This document shows positions 1 through 11,402 of a DNA stretch of 64,000 nt, one piece after another. The notes beneath the pieces were generated by a model. The model had not been told where the DNA came from. It made no database searches and saw nothing but the letters and a program-made list of their open reading frames with translations. Both the position numbers and the translations under genes were made by a program. Location of the stretch: the NCBI RefSeq assembly GCF_000340215.1, contig NW_006921536.1, positions 3,201,016 to 3,265,015 on the forward strand. The letters run 5' to 3'. The stretch's first letter is position 1; the number at the start of each line of letters is the position of its first letter. The stretch comes from Pseudocercospora fijiensis CIRAD86 (Eukaryota; Ascomycota; Dothideomycetes; Mycosphaerellales; Mycosphaerellaceae).

Positions 1-281
1 AGCCCAGTTCCAATCGTCCCACCTGCCTCGAACGTCAGCAAATGTCCTAGAAATTGGGGTGCTCTCAAGGTATTGCCTATCGCAATGAATTGGACGTGGC
101 GCTCCTTCAAGCCGCGTTTGACATATCGATACTGTGGCTGCACATGTTCGGGTGGGTCTCGCCAATCTCCTTCGGTCGACCTAGAAGTCTCGACAACAGC
201 TGGTAGCTTCAGGTCTGCTGGATCGGCTGGCATATTCCACTTCTTGTCCACCAATTCAACGTCGCCTTGCATGTATGCCAT
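1..281 (-). CDS. Amino-acid permease, N-terminal part (runs off the window)
   Basis: The minus strand reads an N-terminal cytosolic tail of about 68 residues and then the motif KRGLKERHVQFIAIGGTIGTG, the hallmark start of the first membrane segment of fungal amino-acid permeases (APC superfamily, YAT family), which import amino acids across the plasma membrane with protons. The motif is only continuous if a 54-bp intron (positions 76 to 23) is removed. This intron starts with GC rather than GT, ends GGCAG and has a clear GCTGAC branch site. I chose the ATG at 281-279. The frame stays open upstream for at least 26 codons without another ATG, so an upstream exon is possible. The rest of the gene lies outside the window. 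The RIP-mutated zone begins within about 400 bp of this start. Confidence 0.8.
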   Translation of the reverse strand, partial: MAYMQGDVELVDKKWNMPADPADLKLPAVVETSRSTEGDWRDPPEHVQPQYRYVKRGLKERHVQFIAIGNTLRAPQFLGHLLTFEAGGTIGTG

Positions 282-424
282 GATATGTGGTGGCGCGCAG
301 ATCTCATATCCTTTCAAGTCATCAGAACCGTGCCATCCGGTGCCAGAACAGGTGTCATCTAGGATGGCAGTGAGGTGCCTTTTTCCCCTCCTGTTGTAAC
401 TACTACTTTCGCGCTGCCATACCT

Positions 425-820
425 CAGCACCCGGTCATGGTTTCAAGTACCGAGAACCTTTGTCTTGTTTAGGAGATGTTGCATGGATGCCATTGGGGGT
501 CAGTCTCGGGATAACTGGACTGCAGAGATGATCGATCTCATATCACAGATTCAAGTTAGCCTCTCTCGGCAGAAATCGTACCAGTTATCGGCATGAATTC
601 GAAGCACTATAAGATGCACTTTTACAACTCATAACTACGCATTTCTTTCCGGCAAAGTCCCAGCACCCGGTTATGGCTTTAAGTGCCGAGAACCTTTCTC
701 GCGTCTTAGAGAATTATAGATGCTATTAGGGGTTAATCTCGAGATAACTAGGCCGCAGAGATAATCGCAAGATGCACTTTTGCAACTTAGAATATTAACG
801 CATTTCTTTCCGGCAAGGTC
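425..820. repeat. Imperfect tandem duplication, second copy RIP-mutated
   Basis: Copy 1 (425-659) and copy 2 (661-820) lie head to tail. Both contain cagcacccggt.atgg, a conserved middle, and the end block aagatgcactttt plus gcatttctttccggcaa. Copy 2 lacks about 75 bp found in copy 1 at roughly 533-608. Most mismatches are C-to-T or G-to-A in copy 2 at CpA/TpG sites, for example tgg to tag, gtcag to gttaa and gatgatcg to gataatcg. Copy 1 therefore looks nearly unmutated and copy 2 mutated. No gene is seen here. Confidence 0.75.
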
Positions 821-1089
821 TAGTTCTAATACTACTATCGCAGATTACTGTGTTTTCGAAAAGTTCTAGCTACGGTATAGAGGCTACCTATTAGAGGATC
901 TAAGCGCCTAATAGGAGAACCCCTAGCTCTTTCTTAGCTATAGAATCTACCTAATATTAGCTTTGTCTCCTCTTCCTTATTACGCCGTTCCTCTCGGTAC
1001 TACTATTTGCTATATACGTCGAATTCTCGTTAGTTAAGGTATTGTTATCGACTTAGGTTACTCGTTTCTCGGTCGTTTAACTCGTTACT

Positions 1090-2787
1090 CGTTTAGTGCT
1101 ATATCTACTTATTAGTATAGCGCCTCGCAAGTTAGTAAGAGCCTATAAACTAACCGAGAAGGTATTACCGGCTAAAGAGCCTATAGTAGAGCCTACGGTA
1201 GAGAGGCCGTTACTTTATAAGAAGCTAAGAACGCTCGAGAAGTCGATAAGTCCGCCGCTATTACGGCGAGGGCGTAGCCTTATCGAGAAGCCGGAAAGCG
1301 AGTTGTCTTTACTCGAAGATCTCTCGGAGATAGAAGTTAAGGTTATTAAGGTTAAGGATAACGATAATTACTTAGATTATAGCGGAGTCTTCGATAAGGG
1401 TATAATAGAAGCCTTATCTATTAAAGAGGCTACTTAGAAGGTTATTAAACTGCCTGTTTTTAAGCTACTAAAATAGTTAGATAGAGATACTAATATAGAG
1501 CCTAAAAAGCGCTCTTCTACGAGGGTTATTGTCTAGTGCGGTACGAAGTTTTATCTTATTAATAAGAAGGGTAAGGAGCTAGTAGGCACCTCTTCTATTA
1601 GTACGAGATTAGACCTAGACTTCGATATTGCCGTACGCGAGTAGGCTTCTTATAATGCTACTAAGAATAGTTAGCTCGTACGCCGGATTAAGCTACGAGT
1701 AATATATACCTTAATTAAGAAGGACGATATCTTCGAGACCGATAGGAAGCAGTCTTCGGACGTTATAGAAGCGCTAAGAGTCGCTAAATCGCTCTAAGAA
1801 GCTAAGAAGACAAACGTTCGAATTAATGTTATTATCGAGTGTTATACGCCGCTAGGAGGGCTTCTAGGTAGACTTCTAGTCGCTTAGAATGCTAGTAAGA
1901 AGAAAGCGACTAACGTTCAAATTGCCGCTAGCGACGTATTTATTACTAAGGAGCGGAAGGCTAGCAATTACGAGGCTAAATTGCGAGTCGAATAGACCTA
2001 TATACTATTGTCTTGTCCTAATTAGAATTTCTACTGTTTCTAGCCTTAACCTAAACCTAATAGTGCCGAGAATCACTTCCCTTTAATAAGCGACTACTTA
2101 AGGTTATAGTCCGCCGAGATTAGAGATAGCAAGTACTTAAAGGAAGAGCCTAATATAAGGGTATTTAACAAGCTAAGAATCGCGAAGAAGGCGAAGAATA
2201 ATAAGCGTACGGCGACTTAATCGAATACTAGACTCTCGGCGGCGACTAGAGCGACTAGATCGACGTAGACGATGCTAATTTAGTAAGGAATGCCGACTAT
2301 AATAGGTAGACCGTCCTTAGTTACTAATATTAACTTTAGGGATGCTATTCGCGAGCTAGTACGTAGTTTGTAGCTAAATCGATCGATTATCGACTCTTCC
2401 GGTCCTATTACTCTAATCCGCGCTATAGTATCGCCGTCGGTATCGTTTGTTATATATAAGAGTGCTATACGCAACCTAGTTAGTAATAATTAGTCGCGGC
2501 CGCTTAAGGACCTTAAATCGGCGCTTTCGTAAATAAAGACCTAACCTAAGTAGAAGAACGACGAGGGCGATCGCGAAGCGCTAGTTTCGATAGAGGTAAA
2601 GGCAACGATTAAGAAATATAATATCGAGTCGCTCGGAGGCTTAAACAAAGAAGAATAGCGTAAGCTAACTAGTGTATTTAATAGTTATAGGTTTAGATTA
2701 AGGAAGAGTCTAAAGAAATAGGTAATGCTATCGGCTTAGGGTCTCGAGTAAGGAGGTATGCTTTCGAAATGTCCGCTAGCTTTATAA
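1090..2787 (+). pseudogene. RIP-degraded reading frame of about 560 codons, unknown
   Basis: A single plus-strand frame can be followed from about 1090 to a TAA at 2785-2787. It is interrupted almost only by TAG and TAA codons, which CAG, TGG or CAA would become under RIP. An intact 113-codon piece stands at 1096-1437. The inferred product is rich in Lys, Glu, Arg and Ser with no transmembrane stretch. Its C-terminal third is charged and helical in appearance. I recognise no reverse transcriptase, integrase or transposase motif. It could be a gag-like or accessory frame of a mobile element, or a RIP-mutated host gene. Function not assigned. Confidence 0.5.
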
Positions 2788-3395
2788 TACGCTCGTTTTC
2801 TAACACTTACTAGACGTTCTATATTATAATAACACGCGGAGGTTTATCCTATATATATATACATTCTCGGCCGTAAATAGCTTATTTATATATATCGTTA
2901 TTATAGCATTCTAGCATTAATCTAAACCTCCTAATTATTGCGAAGCTATACTATAGTGCTCCTATACGCTCGCTAAGCCCGCTATTCCGAGTGCGAGATT
3001 ACTATTCCGAGACCGAGAATTTCGCTGTTCTCGATTTTATTCGCAATAACGCAACGATAATCTTAATCTCTATATATATATCTATAATCTCTAAGATATT
3101 AGCTAATTTGCAAAAAAACAACGAAGAGAATCTATAAACTAATCGTTAAGGAAATATATATTAAATATAGCGGACTCGAGAATTTTACGATACGGTCGGC
3201 TTTGCGGGGTTTACGGTGCCTCCGCTTCGTTACAACAAATGCTACGATTCTTTACTAAGCAGCTAATAGATCTATAACGGGGTAATAAACATACTTTTTG
3301 TATATAACGATAGCTATAACTCTAACGCTTCTTCTAATCTAAAAAGTATATTATAAAGTAGTTGTATTATTAAATAGTAGCTCTAATCCGAAATC
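2788..3395. other. TA-rich stretch without a gene
   Basis: RIP-mutated sequence with runs such as tatatatatata near 2852-2866 and 3070-3080. It probably includes the left, terminal part of the mariner-type element whose transposase stop lies at 3396. I could not fix the terminal inverted repeats. No reading frame of interest was seen. Confidence 0.5.
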
Positions 3396-4350
3396 TTAGA
3401 TTTGTAGGTTAGCAAGTCCGGAGACTAACTCCTTAGACCCTATTTCTACCTCTTCCTTATTAACGTTATATCCGCTATATTTAAATATTCTACGTACATT
3501 CCGGCCGGCCTATTAGTATAAAGTATATACTAGAAAGGCATTAAATAATAGATAACTCTTCTGCTGCTCCTAGTTCCTTTTAATCCACTTTTTAAGTACT
3601 ATAAAGGTCTGTTCGATCGGGTTAAGATCTAGCGAATATAGCGGCAAGTACTCTAATCTATAGCTAGCGGATAGGACGATATCTCTTAGCGACTTGCTAT
3701 AGTAAATACTCGCATTATCGAAGACAAGTATTATCTCTTAACCTTTAATTAGCGGTAATAACTTGTTCTTAATCTACTAGTTAAATAGGTCTTATTTAAT
3801 AGAGCTATAGATATATAGAGTATAGGGCAAGTATCTATTAATTGTTAGAGCCGGCAATACTAACTATCTCTTCTCGCGCTTAGTAGACCTCATTTCTATA
3901 CAATCTATATTAATAGGCGACTAGCTATATTTACGGTATCTAGTCTTCTAATTAGAAGTAGTCTTATCGATATAAACGACCTTCTTTACTAGAAAGCGAC
4001 GCGCCTTTGTTATCTAAATAGTACGTACTATCTTATTGCGCTTAGAGGCGATCTAACGCGCTAACTTCTGAGACTAACCTTCTACTAACAATATATCCTA
4101 TATAGTCGTAAAAGCCGGCGGCTTTATCTCTAGAAACGCTTCTATTAAATTAAACCTTATCTTATCGAGATATGCGTCCGGACGACCTATTAGGTATTCT
4201 AGTAACTATTCTATCTGCTAGGTTATAAAGGCGCGCGGTCTGCCTGCTCTCGCCGCTCGAGGCGTTAATACCTATCTAAATAGCTCGATATTTATCTGCT
4301 AACAACGTATAGTGCGCTTCGGTACGCTAGTAGTATTATAGATGTCTTTT
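3396..4350 (-). pseudogene. Mariner-type transposase, DDE domain half
   Basis: The minus strand shows the DDE_3 superfamily core in order: VYIDKTTS (first catalytic Asp), a SPIGIDCIEMRSTKREKR-type segment followed by LPALTIDGYL, then LVFDNASIYY (second Asp), and LEYLPLYSLDLNPIEQTF, matching the family motif LPPYSPDLNPIE with the third acidic residue. The protein ends at a TAA at 3396-3398. Internal TAG codons and Pro-to-Leu or Ser changes fit RIP. The enzyme would have cut and pasted the element at TA sites; this copy is dead. Confidence 0.75.
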
Positions 4351-4659
4351 TGTAAGAAAATAGGTATATAGCAACGTATAGAACACCCTCTACTAATCTT
4401 AGTAGTAGATAGTAGAACTAAACCGTGCCTTTCTTAGAATAGGGCAGAGCGTTTACTATTAACTAGGCTACGCACGGATAGCATATATACTAAGCCGGCA
4501 ACCGAGCATGTCCGTACGAGCGACCGAGCTTTTCCGCGTATACGCTAAGCAGGCTTTACGCTAGCGTAGTAGCACCGCAGTGCACGTAATAACATTATAT
4601 AATTGTTATATAGGCTTACTAAGGTAGGATAGGAGACTTTACTTAATTAGGTTCTTACA
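4351..4659 (-). repeat. Gypsy LTR, 3' copy in element orientation
   Basis: Starts TGTAAGAA and ends TTCTTACA, an inverted TG..CA terminus typical of LTRs. It is a 309-bp direct repeat of 16404-16712. This copy keeps its TG and CA ends, whereas the other copy has TA at both ends. It is the less mutated of the pair, apart from single sites such as attatataattg, where the partner keeps a C. The left target duplication CTTTT is at 4346-4350. Confidence 0.88.
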
Positions 4660-5345
4660 ATTATCTCCTTCCCCCGGTATAGCTATCCTAGCTATAGGGT
4701 AACATAGTAAATTATACTATTTCTTATACTCTACGCTGCACTTGCGCGTCTTATACGTACCTATCGCTAGGCTATAGTTGCTAGGTACGTTATAATTTGC
4801 CTCGTAGTTGCTTGTTTGTTTATAGATTTAAAGCGCGGCTACTTCTAGTACTAATTAGAGGTTGCCTAAATTTCTAAGAACGCGGTAGCTACGCGAGAAC
4901 GCAAGCTATCCGAAAGCGAGGCGAGTATTTAAAGTATTCGAAGCCCGCTTAAAAACTTCTTCTTTTTCTAAGCGCTCCGAATACCCCCCGCCTACCCTCT
5001 ACCTACTCCCTCCTTACGCCCCCCTAGTATTACTTAAAGATTTTTCTTTTTTAAACATCTATTAAAAAAACATTACTAGTATGTCTATCCCTTCGCGTGC
5101 CTTAGGTAAGCGCGCCGTAGGCGCACCGCTCTCGATACCTACTACGCCTACCTAGCGCCCCCTAAAAGTCCTAGAGGGCTATACTCGTTGCTTTAGGCAT
5201 ATAACGGCTAATAGTACGTTTTCTCGCCCCTTGCTACGTATATACGCTTCGCAACTAACTCGCTTTAGATAACCTATCTAAGCTCTATATAGGCGGCAAT
5301 ATAGACCCTACTACTAAGCGTAACTACGATCGCTGCTATAGTAGC

Positions 5346-5471
5346 TAACTTAGAGTGTGTGTCTAGGTATTAGGGTCTATTACGTGCCTAATGCCTAAGG
5401 CTGCAACTGCCGCACTTTATCTTTAGACTTTCCGTAGATAGTCCTTCTTCTAAATTACATTAGTTACATTA
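5346..5471 (+). repeat. Copia 5' LTR
   Basis: A 126-bp direct repeat of 10568-10693. The two copies differ at only five sites, all TG/TA or CA/TA exchanges: the TG start is TA here, and an internal tgtt is tatt. The segment continues into ttataagccccct, where the primer-binding site should lie. Confidence 0.85.
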
Positions 5472-5734
5472 AGTAGTTATAAGCCCCCTACGTTTCTAAC
5501 GCATTCTATACGTTTTCTAATAGTCAATCCGACTGCTACGTAGACAGCGCTCGTTACTAAAAATTGCGCCGACACTAATATCGTCGCCGCCGCCGCTGCT
5601 CTCGAGTGTTCTAGTAGGTGCTAGACTCGAGTCGGCCACTATTAGTATTAGCTGTCCGCTATACCGGTTTCTAACATCAGTGTTAGCTGTCCGCTACACT
5701 AGAACATAGGCGCGCCTGTCGGCCGCCCCTTAAG

Positions 5735-8700
5735 ACAAAGTCTATAGTTTCTACATCGCCGTCGCTGTCCGTAATAGCTCTCCCTATAACTTCTACTAGC
5801 GCTTATATAAGCAACATCCCTAAGCTAAAGAATAAGGAGAATTATCTATTATAGTCTTATGCCGCTAAGGGTGCCCTTAAAGGCATATAGGTATAGCGCT
5901 ATATCTAGGGGACCCGCCTAAAGCCTAATGTTAAGTTGTCTTCTGAAACTTAGTTAGAGTTTAAAGACCGACAAGATAAATAGGAAGCAAAAGATTAATT
6001 AGCGCGTACGTGGATCTTTGCTAACTGTGTCGCCGAGGTTTAGTAGTCGTTGCTTAGTCTCGCTACATCGCAGGAAGTATAGACTTACCTATATAAGAAA
6101 TATACTAGTAAAGGTAGGTCTACTAAATTCATGCTCTACTAGGAATATATTACCCTTCGGTATAATAGCAAGGACATTAAGAAGTTCTATAATAAGTACA
6201 AGAAGAAGCTTAGTGCCTTAAAGGATACTAAATTGGCTATCAGCTAATACTAGGCTGTTTATATATTTATTATACAGATCTCTCTATTCTACGAGGCTTT
6301 CGTATAGATGCGCCGAGAGCAGATACGCGCCTCCGAATACACTATTAACGATAACACACTTAACAACATTATTAGCGCGTTGCTTAATAAGAATGTAGCT
6401 TAACTGAACTAGGCCTAGTATAATAGTTTCTTCGGTCTCTAGCGCTAATAATAGCAAGGTAGCAATAGTAATAGCAACGGTCGAGGTAACTCGAGCCGTA
6501 GCGGTCGTAGTAGCCGCGGAAACAATAATAATACTAACGGTCGAGGCCGCGGTAGAAGCAACTAGAATAGTTATTAGTCCAGCCGTAAGAAGTGCGCCTA
6601 TTGTTAGGGATTACACCCTTCTAACCGCTGCTATACTAAGTACCCTTACCTAAAGGAAGAAGACCGTCTTCGTCGCGAGAAGCAGAAGGCTAAGAAGAAG
6701 CAACAATAGGCGTTAACTGCTTAGTAGCAACAGCAACCGCCGTCTAGTTAGAATAGTGCTTAGGGGCTGTATGCGGCTAATGCTACCCCGGGGGTGTTAT
6801 TAGACCTAAGCCACAATTACGCCTTTACTGCAAACACTATAGTTACTATTAGCGACCAGGTTTCTACGGCTCTTACTGCTAGCACTCGTACTACTAATTA
6901 GGTTGTCGACTTAGGTACTAGTATATACATAGTTAACGACCCTTTATTACTTATTAAATATAAAGGCTGTTACATTCCTGTCCGGTTTAGTAGCAACACG
7001 AAGCACGCTACGATAGTCGGAATAGCTTAGACTAAGGTGGTTAATAAGCGTAGTATAAGCAGTATAAAGTTGTCTAATATACTGTATGTGCTAGGTCTAG
7101 CAGCTAACCTCCTGTCTACTAAGAAGCTTGCCGACAAGGGCTGTTTCTATCGGAACGATAAGCGTGTCCTATTCACGATGGTAGAGGGCAATGAGGTTAC
7201 TGTCGCTTAGACATACCGTAAGAATGGTCTCCCCTATCTCTATATACTAACCTCTAGTCTAGATAGTAAGGTAGTTGCCCTTTTGTTAAAGAAGGGGGTG
7301 CCTAAGAAGGGGATGCCTACAGGCACGATAGAAGAATAGCATCTACGATATAGCTATATCCATTACCGCAAGCTGTTACGAATAGAAGCTAAGGGTTAGA
7401 TTGTTATTACTAGAAACAAGACCGACTTCCGAAACTGTATCGCTTGTCGTATAGCAATGTTATATAAGGAATATAACCGACTGCTACGAGTGCGACTATC
7501 TACGATCTATTACATTGTCTGTGTAGATGTAGTCACTATTACCAACCCTAGTCTGCTATAAGAGCGCTACTTTACATTATTTACATACGCTAAGTTAGCC
7601 TATCGATACGAGTATGCTAGCTTACTAAAGTTAGGGGCTATAGTAGCAATCAAGGACCACCGTGTATACGTCCGTATACAGACTAGCTATTCGATCCCAA
7701 TCTACCGCCTCGATAGAGGGGGTAAATACGGCGGAAACCAGCTGTTAAGCTAGGCTCGTAATCAAGGCATTATACTGCAGGTTACAGCGCCTTATTCTTC
7801 TACTTAGAACGGACTTGCTAAGGTTAGCAATTACATTATGTGTACGACAGCTTAGAAGATAATGCTCTACGCCAATTTGCTAAAGGCCCTATAGCTATAT
7901 ATAGTTACTACTACTATATAGGTCCTTAATATTACTCCTAGAACCTTAGAAGGTCTTAGCCCCTATGCTATTATAGCTAGGGAGCTTAATTGGTCTCGGA
8001 AGCAGCTACGCCTTCAACATTTTCGTGCCTATAGCTATACTACTATTGCATACGATTACGAAGTTGCTCGTAGAAAGAAGATAGATAGTAGAGGTCTTGT
8101 TAGCAAACTAGTTGGCTATACTAAGGGCTTAGTAGACTTAGGAAAATACATAGTTTATCTTCCTAACTAGTATAAGGTTATTGCCTCTAAGGATGTTAAG
8201 TTTATTGAGTTAGGGGAGTTGTCGCTTCTAGAGGGCATAATACCATACGCCAATCCTAATAACCTAGCTAAGAACGAGTTTGTTATACTCGAGTCGGTTA
8301 TGCCGGCTCTATTTAATTCTATAAGTAACGAGGTACCGTCGCTATAGGAAGCCGCTAGTATAGTCTAGTAGCTTCTAGCCTAATAGGAAGATGCTCCAGA
8401 AGAACTAGCTTAGGAGGTAGCTAATAAAGTCGCTAATCTATTGCCGCTCGAGGATAACCTGCCGGCTATTCAACCTCTATTAAGTAATAAGGATGGTTTC
8501 TAATCCGCTAAGGAACAGCCTATATACGATCCTTACGCTAAGAAGGGCGAGCTAGGCTAGTTGCCTAAGTTTAAGCGACCTGCTAAGGCTGTTGGTAATC
8601 GTTCTATACGCAAGACCCGGAGCAATAAGTCAGCTCGTAACCTCTTACGTAGGTACCTAGCTAATGCCGGTATTCAACGCAAGGCGCGCCGCTAACTAGC

Positions 8701-10411
8701 TAACATGCCGATGGCCTATGTTAAGGGCTTTATAGCCTCCTGCTACATTGCTGAACAGTCTAATAAGCCTAAAGAGACTATTCCTATTCCGAAGAGCTAT
8801 AAGGAGGCGACTTAGTTACTATATTAGCTATAGTAGAAGAAGGCCTATAAGGCTGAGTATAAGTTACTAATCGACAACTATATATAGGTGCATGTGTCTC
8901 GGTTAGAGGTACCTAAAGGTCGCAAGGTTGTCCGTAGCCGATAGGTCTTTACTATTAAGCGAGACGCCAATAGCAATCTGAGCCGGTTTAAGGCTCGTTA
9001 GGTCGTCCGTAGCTTTATATAGGTTGAAGGACAGGATTATAACGAGACCTATGCGGCTGTCGCTAAGCTATCTACGCTGCGAGCACTGTTTAGCTTAATT
9101 GCTTATTACGACCTAGAGGCTAAACAGTATAATATCCTAACTGCCTTCCTTAATGCCCTTATCGGCGACAAGTATAAGATCTACGTTGAACAGCTATACG
9201 GTTTTAAGGACCGTAGTAGCAAGGGCATAGTTTGCCTATTACTAAAGGCACTGTATGGTCTAAAGCAGTCACTAATGCTGTAGTATAAAGAGCTTCGGAA
9301 GTACTTAAAGAGCCTAGACTTTATACCAATAATAACTAACGTATGTATATTCAAACACGTTGTTAGCGGCTCGATTATCGTTATCTACGTCGATAATATA
9401 ATCATTATCGCCTATAGCCTATTAGCACTAGAAGCCGTTGCTTAGATGCTAAAGGACCGATTTAATATGCGAGAACTTAGTAACCTACACTACTATCTCG
9501 GCATGCGGATTATCCGTAACCGCAACTAGCGTACTATCTATGTCGTTTAGGATGCCTATCTAAATAGGCTTAGTAAGAAATATAGTATACGTAGCCGTGT
9601 TGGTCTAGCTACTCTAATAGCGCCTCGATACGTTAAGACATCGATTTAGCGTACACCTGAAGGCTATATAGCTAGTGCCGCCTTTAAGGCTTAATATTAG
9701 GAGGGTGTTAGTAAAGCCCTCTAGCTAGCAATAATTACTCGGCCGGATGCTTGCTACACTACCGGCCTGTTGTTACGATTTATTTCTAACCCGACCGAGG
9801 AGCATTATGCCGCGCTTCTTTAGCTAATTAAGTACCTAGTTGGCACCCTCAGCCGTAGCATGCGCTTCTAAGGTAACCTAAACGAAGACGACCTTAAGTT
9901 CGCTAGTTACTATAACGCCTTATAGGCTGACGATCTAGTTACCCGCTGCTCTATAGGCGGCTTCTACTTCACTATTGTAGGCGGACCTCTATTGTATAAG
10001 TCCGGCCGCTAGACACTCGTTATACTGTTATCAACTGAAGCTAAGTATGTTTAACTTACTATAGGGGCTAAGGAAGCAGTTGCCTTAGCTCGCTTATTAA
10101 AGGAAATTGGTTATAAGAGCTATATTCTTCTAGTTATACTCTACGAGGACAATCAGTCCGCTATTGCTATTACTAAGTCGACTAGCGTTAATGGCCGTAT
10201 AAAGTATATAGATGCTCGTGTCTACTACATTCGAGAGAAGATTGCTAATAGTACTATTGTCGTCTAATAGGTTAGCACATATAATTAGATAGCCGATGGC
10301 TTTACTAAGCTACTTAATAAGATTAAGTACGGCCGCTTTATTGAATAACTAAACCTAGTAGATTGCAAGGCCGCTATTAAGAGCGCTACAAAGCTAGCTG
10401 CTAAGTACTAA
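5735..10411 (+). pseudogene. Copia Gag-Pol polyprotein, single frame, many RIP stops
   Basis: One frame runs from about 5735 (the start ATG is probably mutated to ATA) to a TAA at 10409-10411; gag and pol share it. In order I see: a Gag N-terminus (IPKLKNKENY); an RGN/GRG-rich linker near 6480-6560; a zinc knuckle CAYC..GLHPSNRC at 6593-6630; a protease-like VVDLGTS near 6904; the pre-integrase region; an integrase with DRGGKYGG and a PYSSTQNG segment near 7700-7830, where the catalytic Glu context reads AKVSN; a reverse transcriptase with AFLNA, ALYGLKQS and YVDN at 9386-9397 (YVDD with the second Asp changed to Asn, G-to-A); and an RNase H with STEAKYV and YEDNQSAIAI near 10030-10170. RIP explains the TAG stops and the lost catalytic residue. 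Confidence 0.85.
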
Positions 10412-10567
10412 GAAGAAAGGGCCTTTGTTGCTTTGTCTATTTAACCTAAGAGTAGTCCAGTTTGTTTACCTGTTTCTGCTTACCTAATACCCCTTGTTTG
10501 CTTTGCTAATAGAATGGCTATTATGTTGCTTGTTTTATTGTATAGCTATATGCACGTACTAAGGGGG

Positions 10568-10693
10568 TGACTTAGAGTGTATGTCTAGGTGTTAGGGTCT
10601 ATTACGTGCCTAATACCTAAGGCTGCAACTGCCGCACTTTATCTTTAGACTTTCCGTAGATAGTCCTTCTTCTAAATTACATCAGTTACATTA
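10568..10693 (+). repeat. Copia 3' LTR with upstream polypurine tract
   Basis: Starts TGACTTAGAG directly after the purine run aaggggg (10561-10567). A 126-bp copy of the 5' LTR, followed by target duplication agtagc at 10694-10699. Confidence 0.85.
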
Positions 10694-11402
10694 AGTAGCT
10701 ATTATACCTATACTCCTATTATAGTACGCGCGCTAGTGTCGCTACTAGCCCGCATCCGCGCCGCGCGCGCTATGCGCGACCTTTACGATCTAGACGGCTA
10801 CGACTCCCCCGAGGAGTCTAACGAGGCCTTAGAGGCACTCTAGGCTAATCTAGACGCCGTCGTCGCTCGTAGGTTTCTTATACACTCCGCTTACGCTTCG
10901 TATACTAACCTCGTTATTAGTTATCCTATCTATACTCGATGCCTTTTATATTAATAAGAATAAGGTAACCCTAGGCGGCAAAGCCCTAGCCCGCAAGGGG
11001 GCCGCTAGCGGGTCCCTTACGGATATTAACCTATTAGGTGCCCTTAAGAACATCGGCACTAACTTAGCTAGTTTAGTAGAGATTAGTCGTTAGGTATAGT
11101 TTTTCCTATAGCCTCGTTTTACTTACGCTTCGTATACTAACTACACTAGAACCTCGCTTAGCGCGTCGGCGCTAAGGCTATCGCCGCTATCGATGCCGCT
11201 ATAGGTATCGAGTAGGAGGAGTCTAAGGAGGAGTCCGAGGATAAGTAGAGTAGACGGCTCGCTATCGGCGCGCCTACGCAGCGCTACCTTTATATATACT
11301 AGGCTAATAGGCCTTTTTTAGTAGCGAAACGAGCATATGTCTACTATTTTTCTTAAGTTTCATTTTCTTTTGTTTTAATTACTACCTGCGCTTGCGCTTC
11401 GC

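Larger units (their letters stand above)
5346..10693 (+). mobile_element. Ty1/Copia retrotransposon, full length, RIP-inactivated
   Basis: Flanked by 126-bp LTRs (5346-5471, 10568-10693) and by the target duplication gtagc/agtagc (5340-5345 and 10694-10699). One open polyprotein frame lies between. A purine tract aagggggtg abuts the 3' LTR. It lies within the accessory gene of the Gypsy element, so it is the youngest of the three insertions. Confidence 0.88.
5081..11356 (+). pseudogene. Spliced accessory gene inside the Gypsy element, opposite to pol, unknown
   Basis: Not recognised. Four coding segments connect in one frame: 5081-5213, 5269-5345 joined across the Copia insertion to 10700-10868, 10921-11093, and 11150-11356. 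Together they make 759 nt, exactly 253 codons, with only seven internal TAG codons (RIP of CAG or TGG). Introns are 55, 52 and 56 bp, begin GTACGT, GTAGGT and GTATAG, end TTTAG, TTAG and CTAG, and have ACTAAC branch sites. The start MSIPSRALGKRAV follows a pyrimidine-rich leader. The product has a DLYDLDGYDSPEESNEALEA acidic stretch, a KNKVTLGGKALARKGAA basic stretch and an EESKEESEDK tail; no known domain was seen. It ends 46 bp from the pol stop, tail to tail. It could be an element-encoded accessory gene or a captured host gene. Confidence 0.6.
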
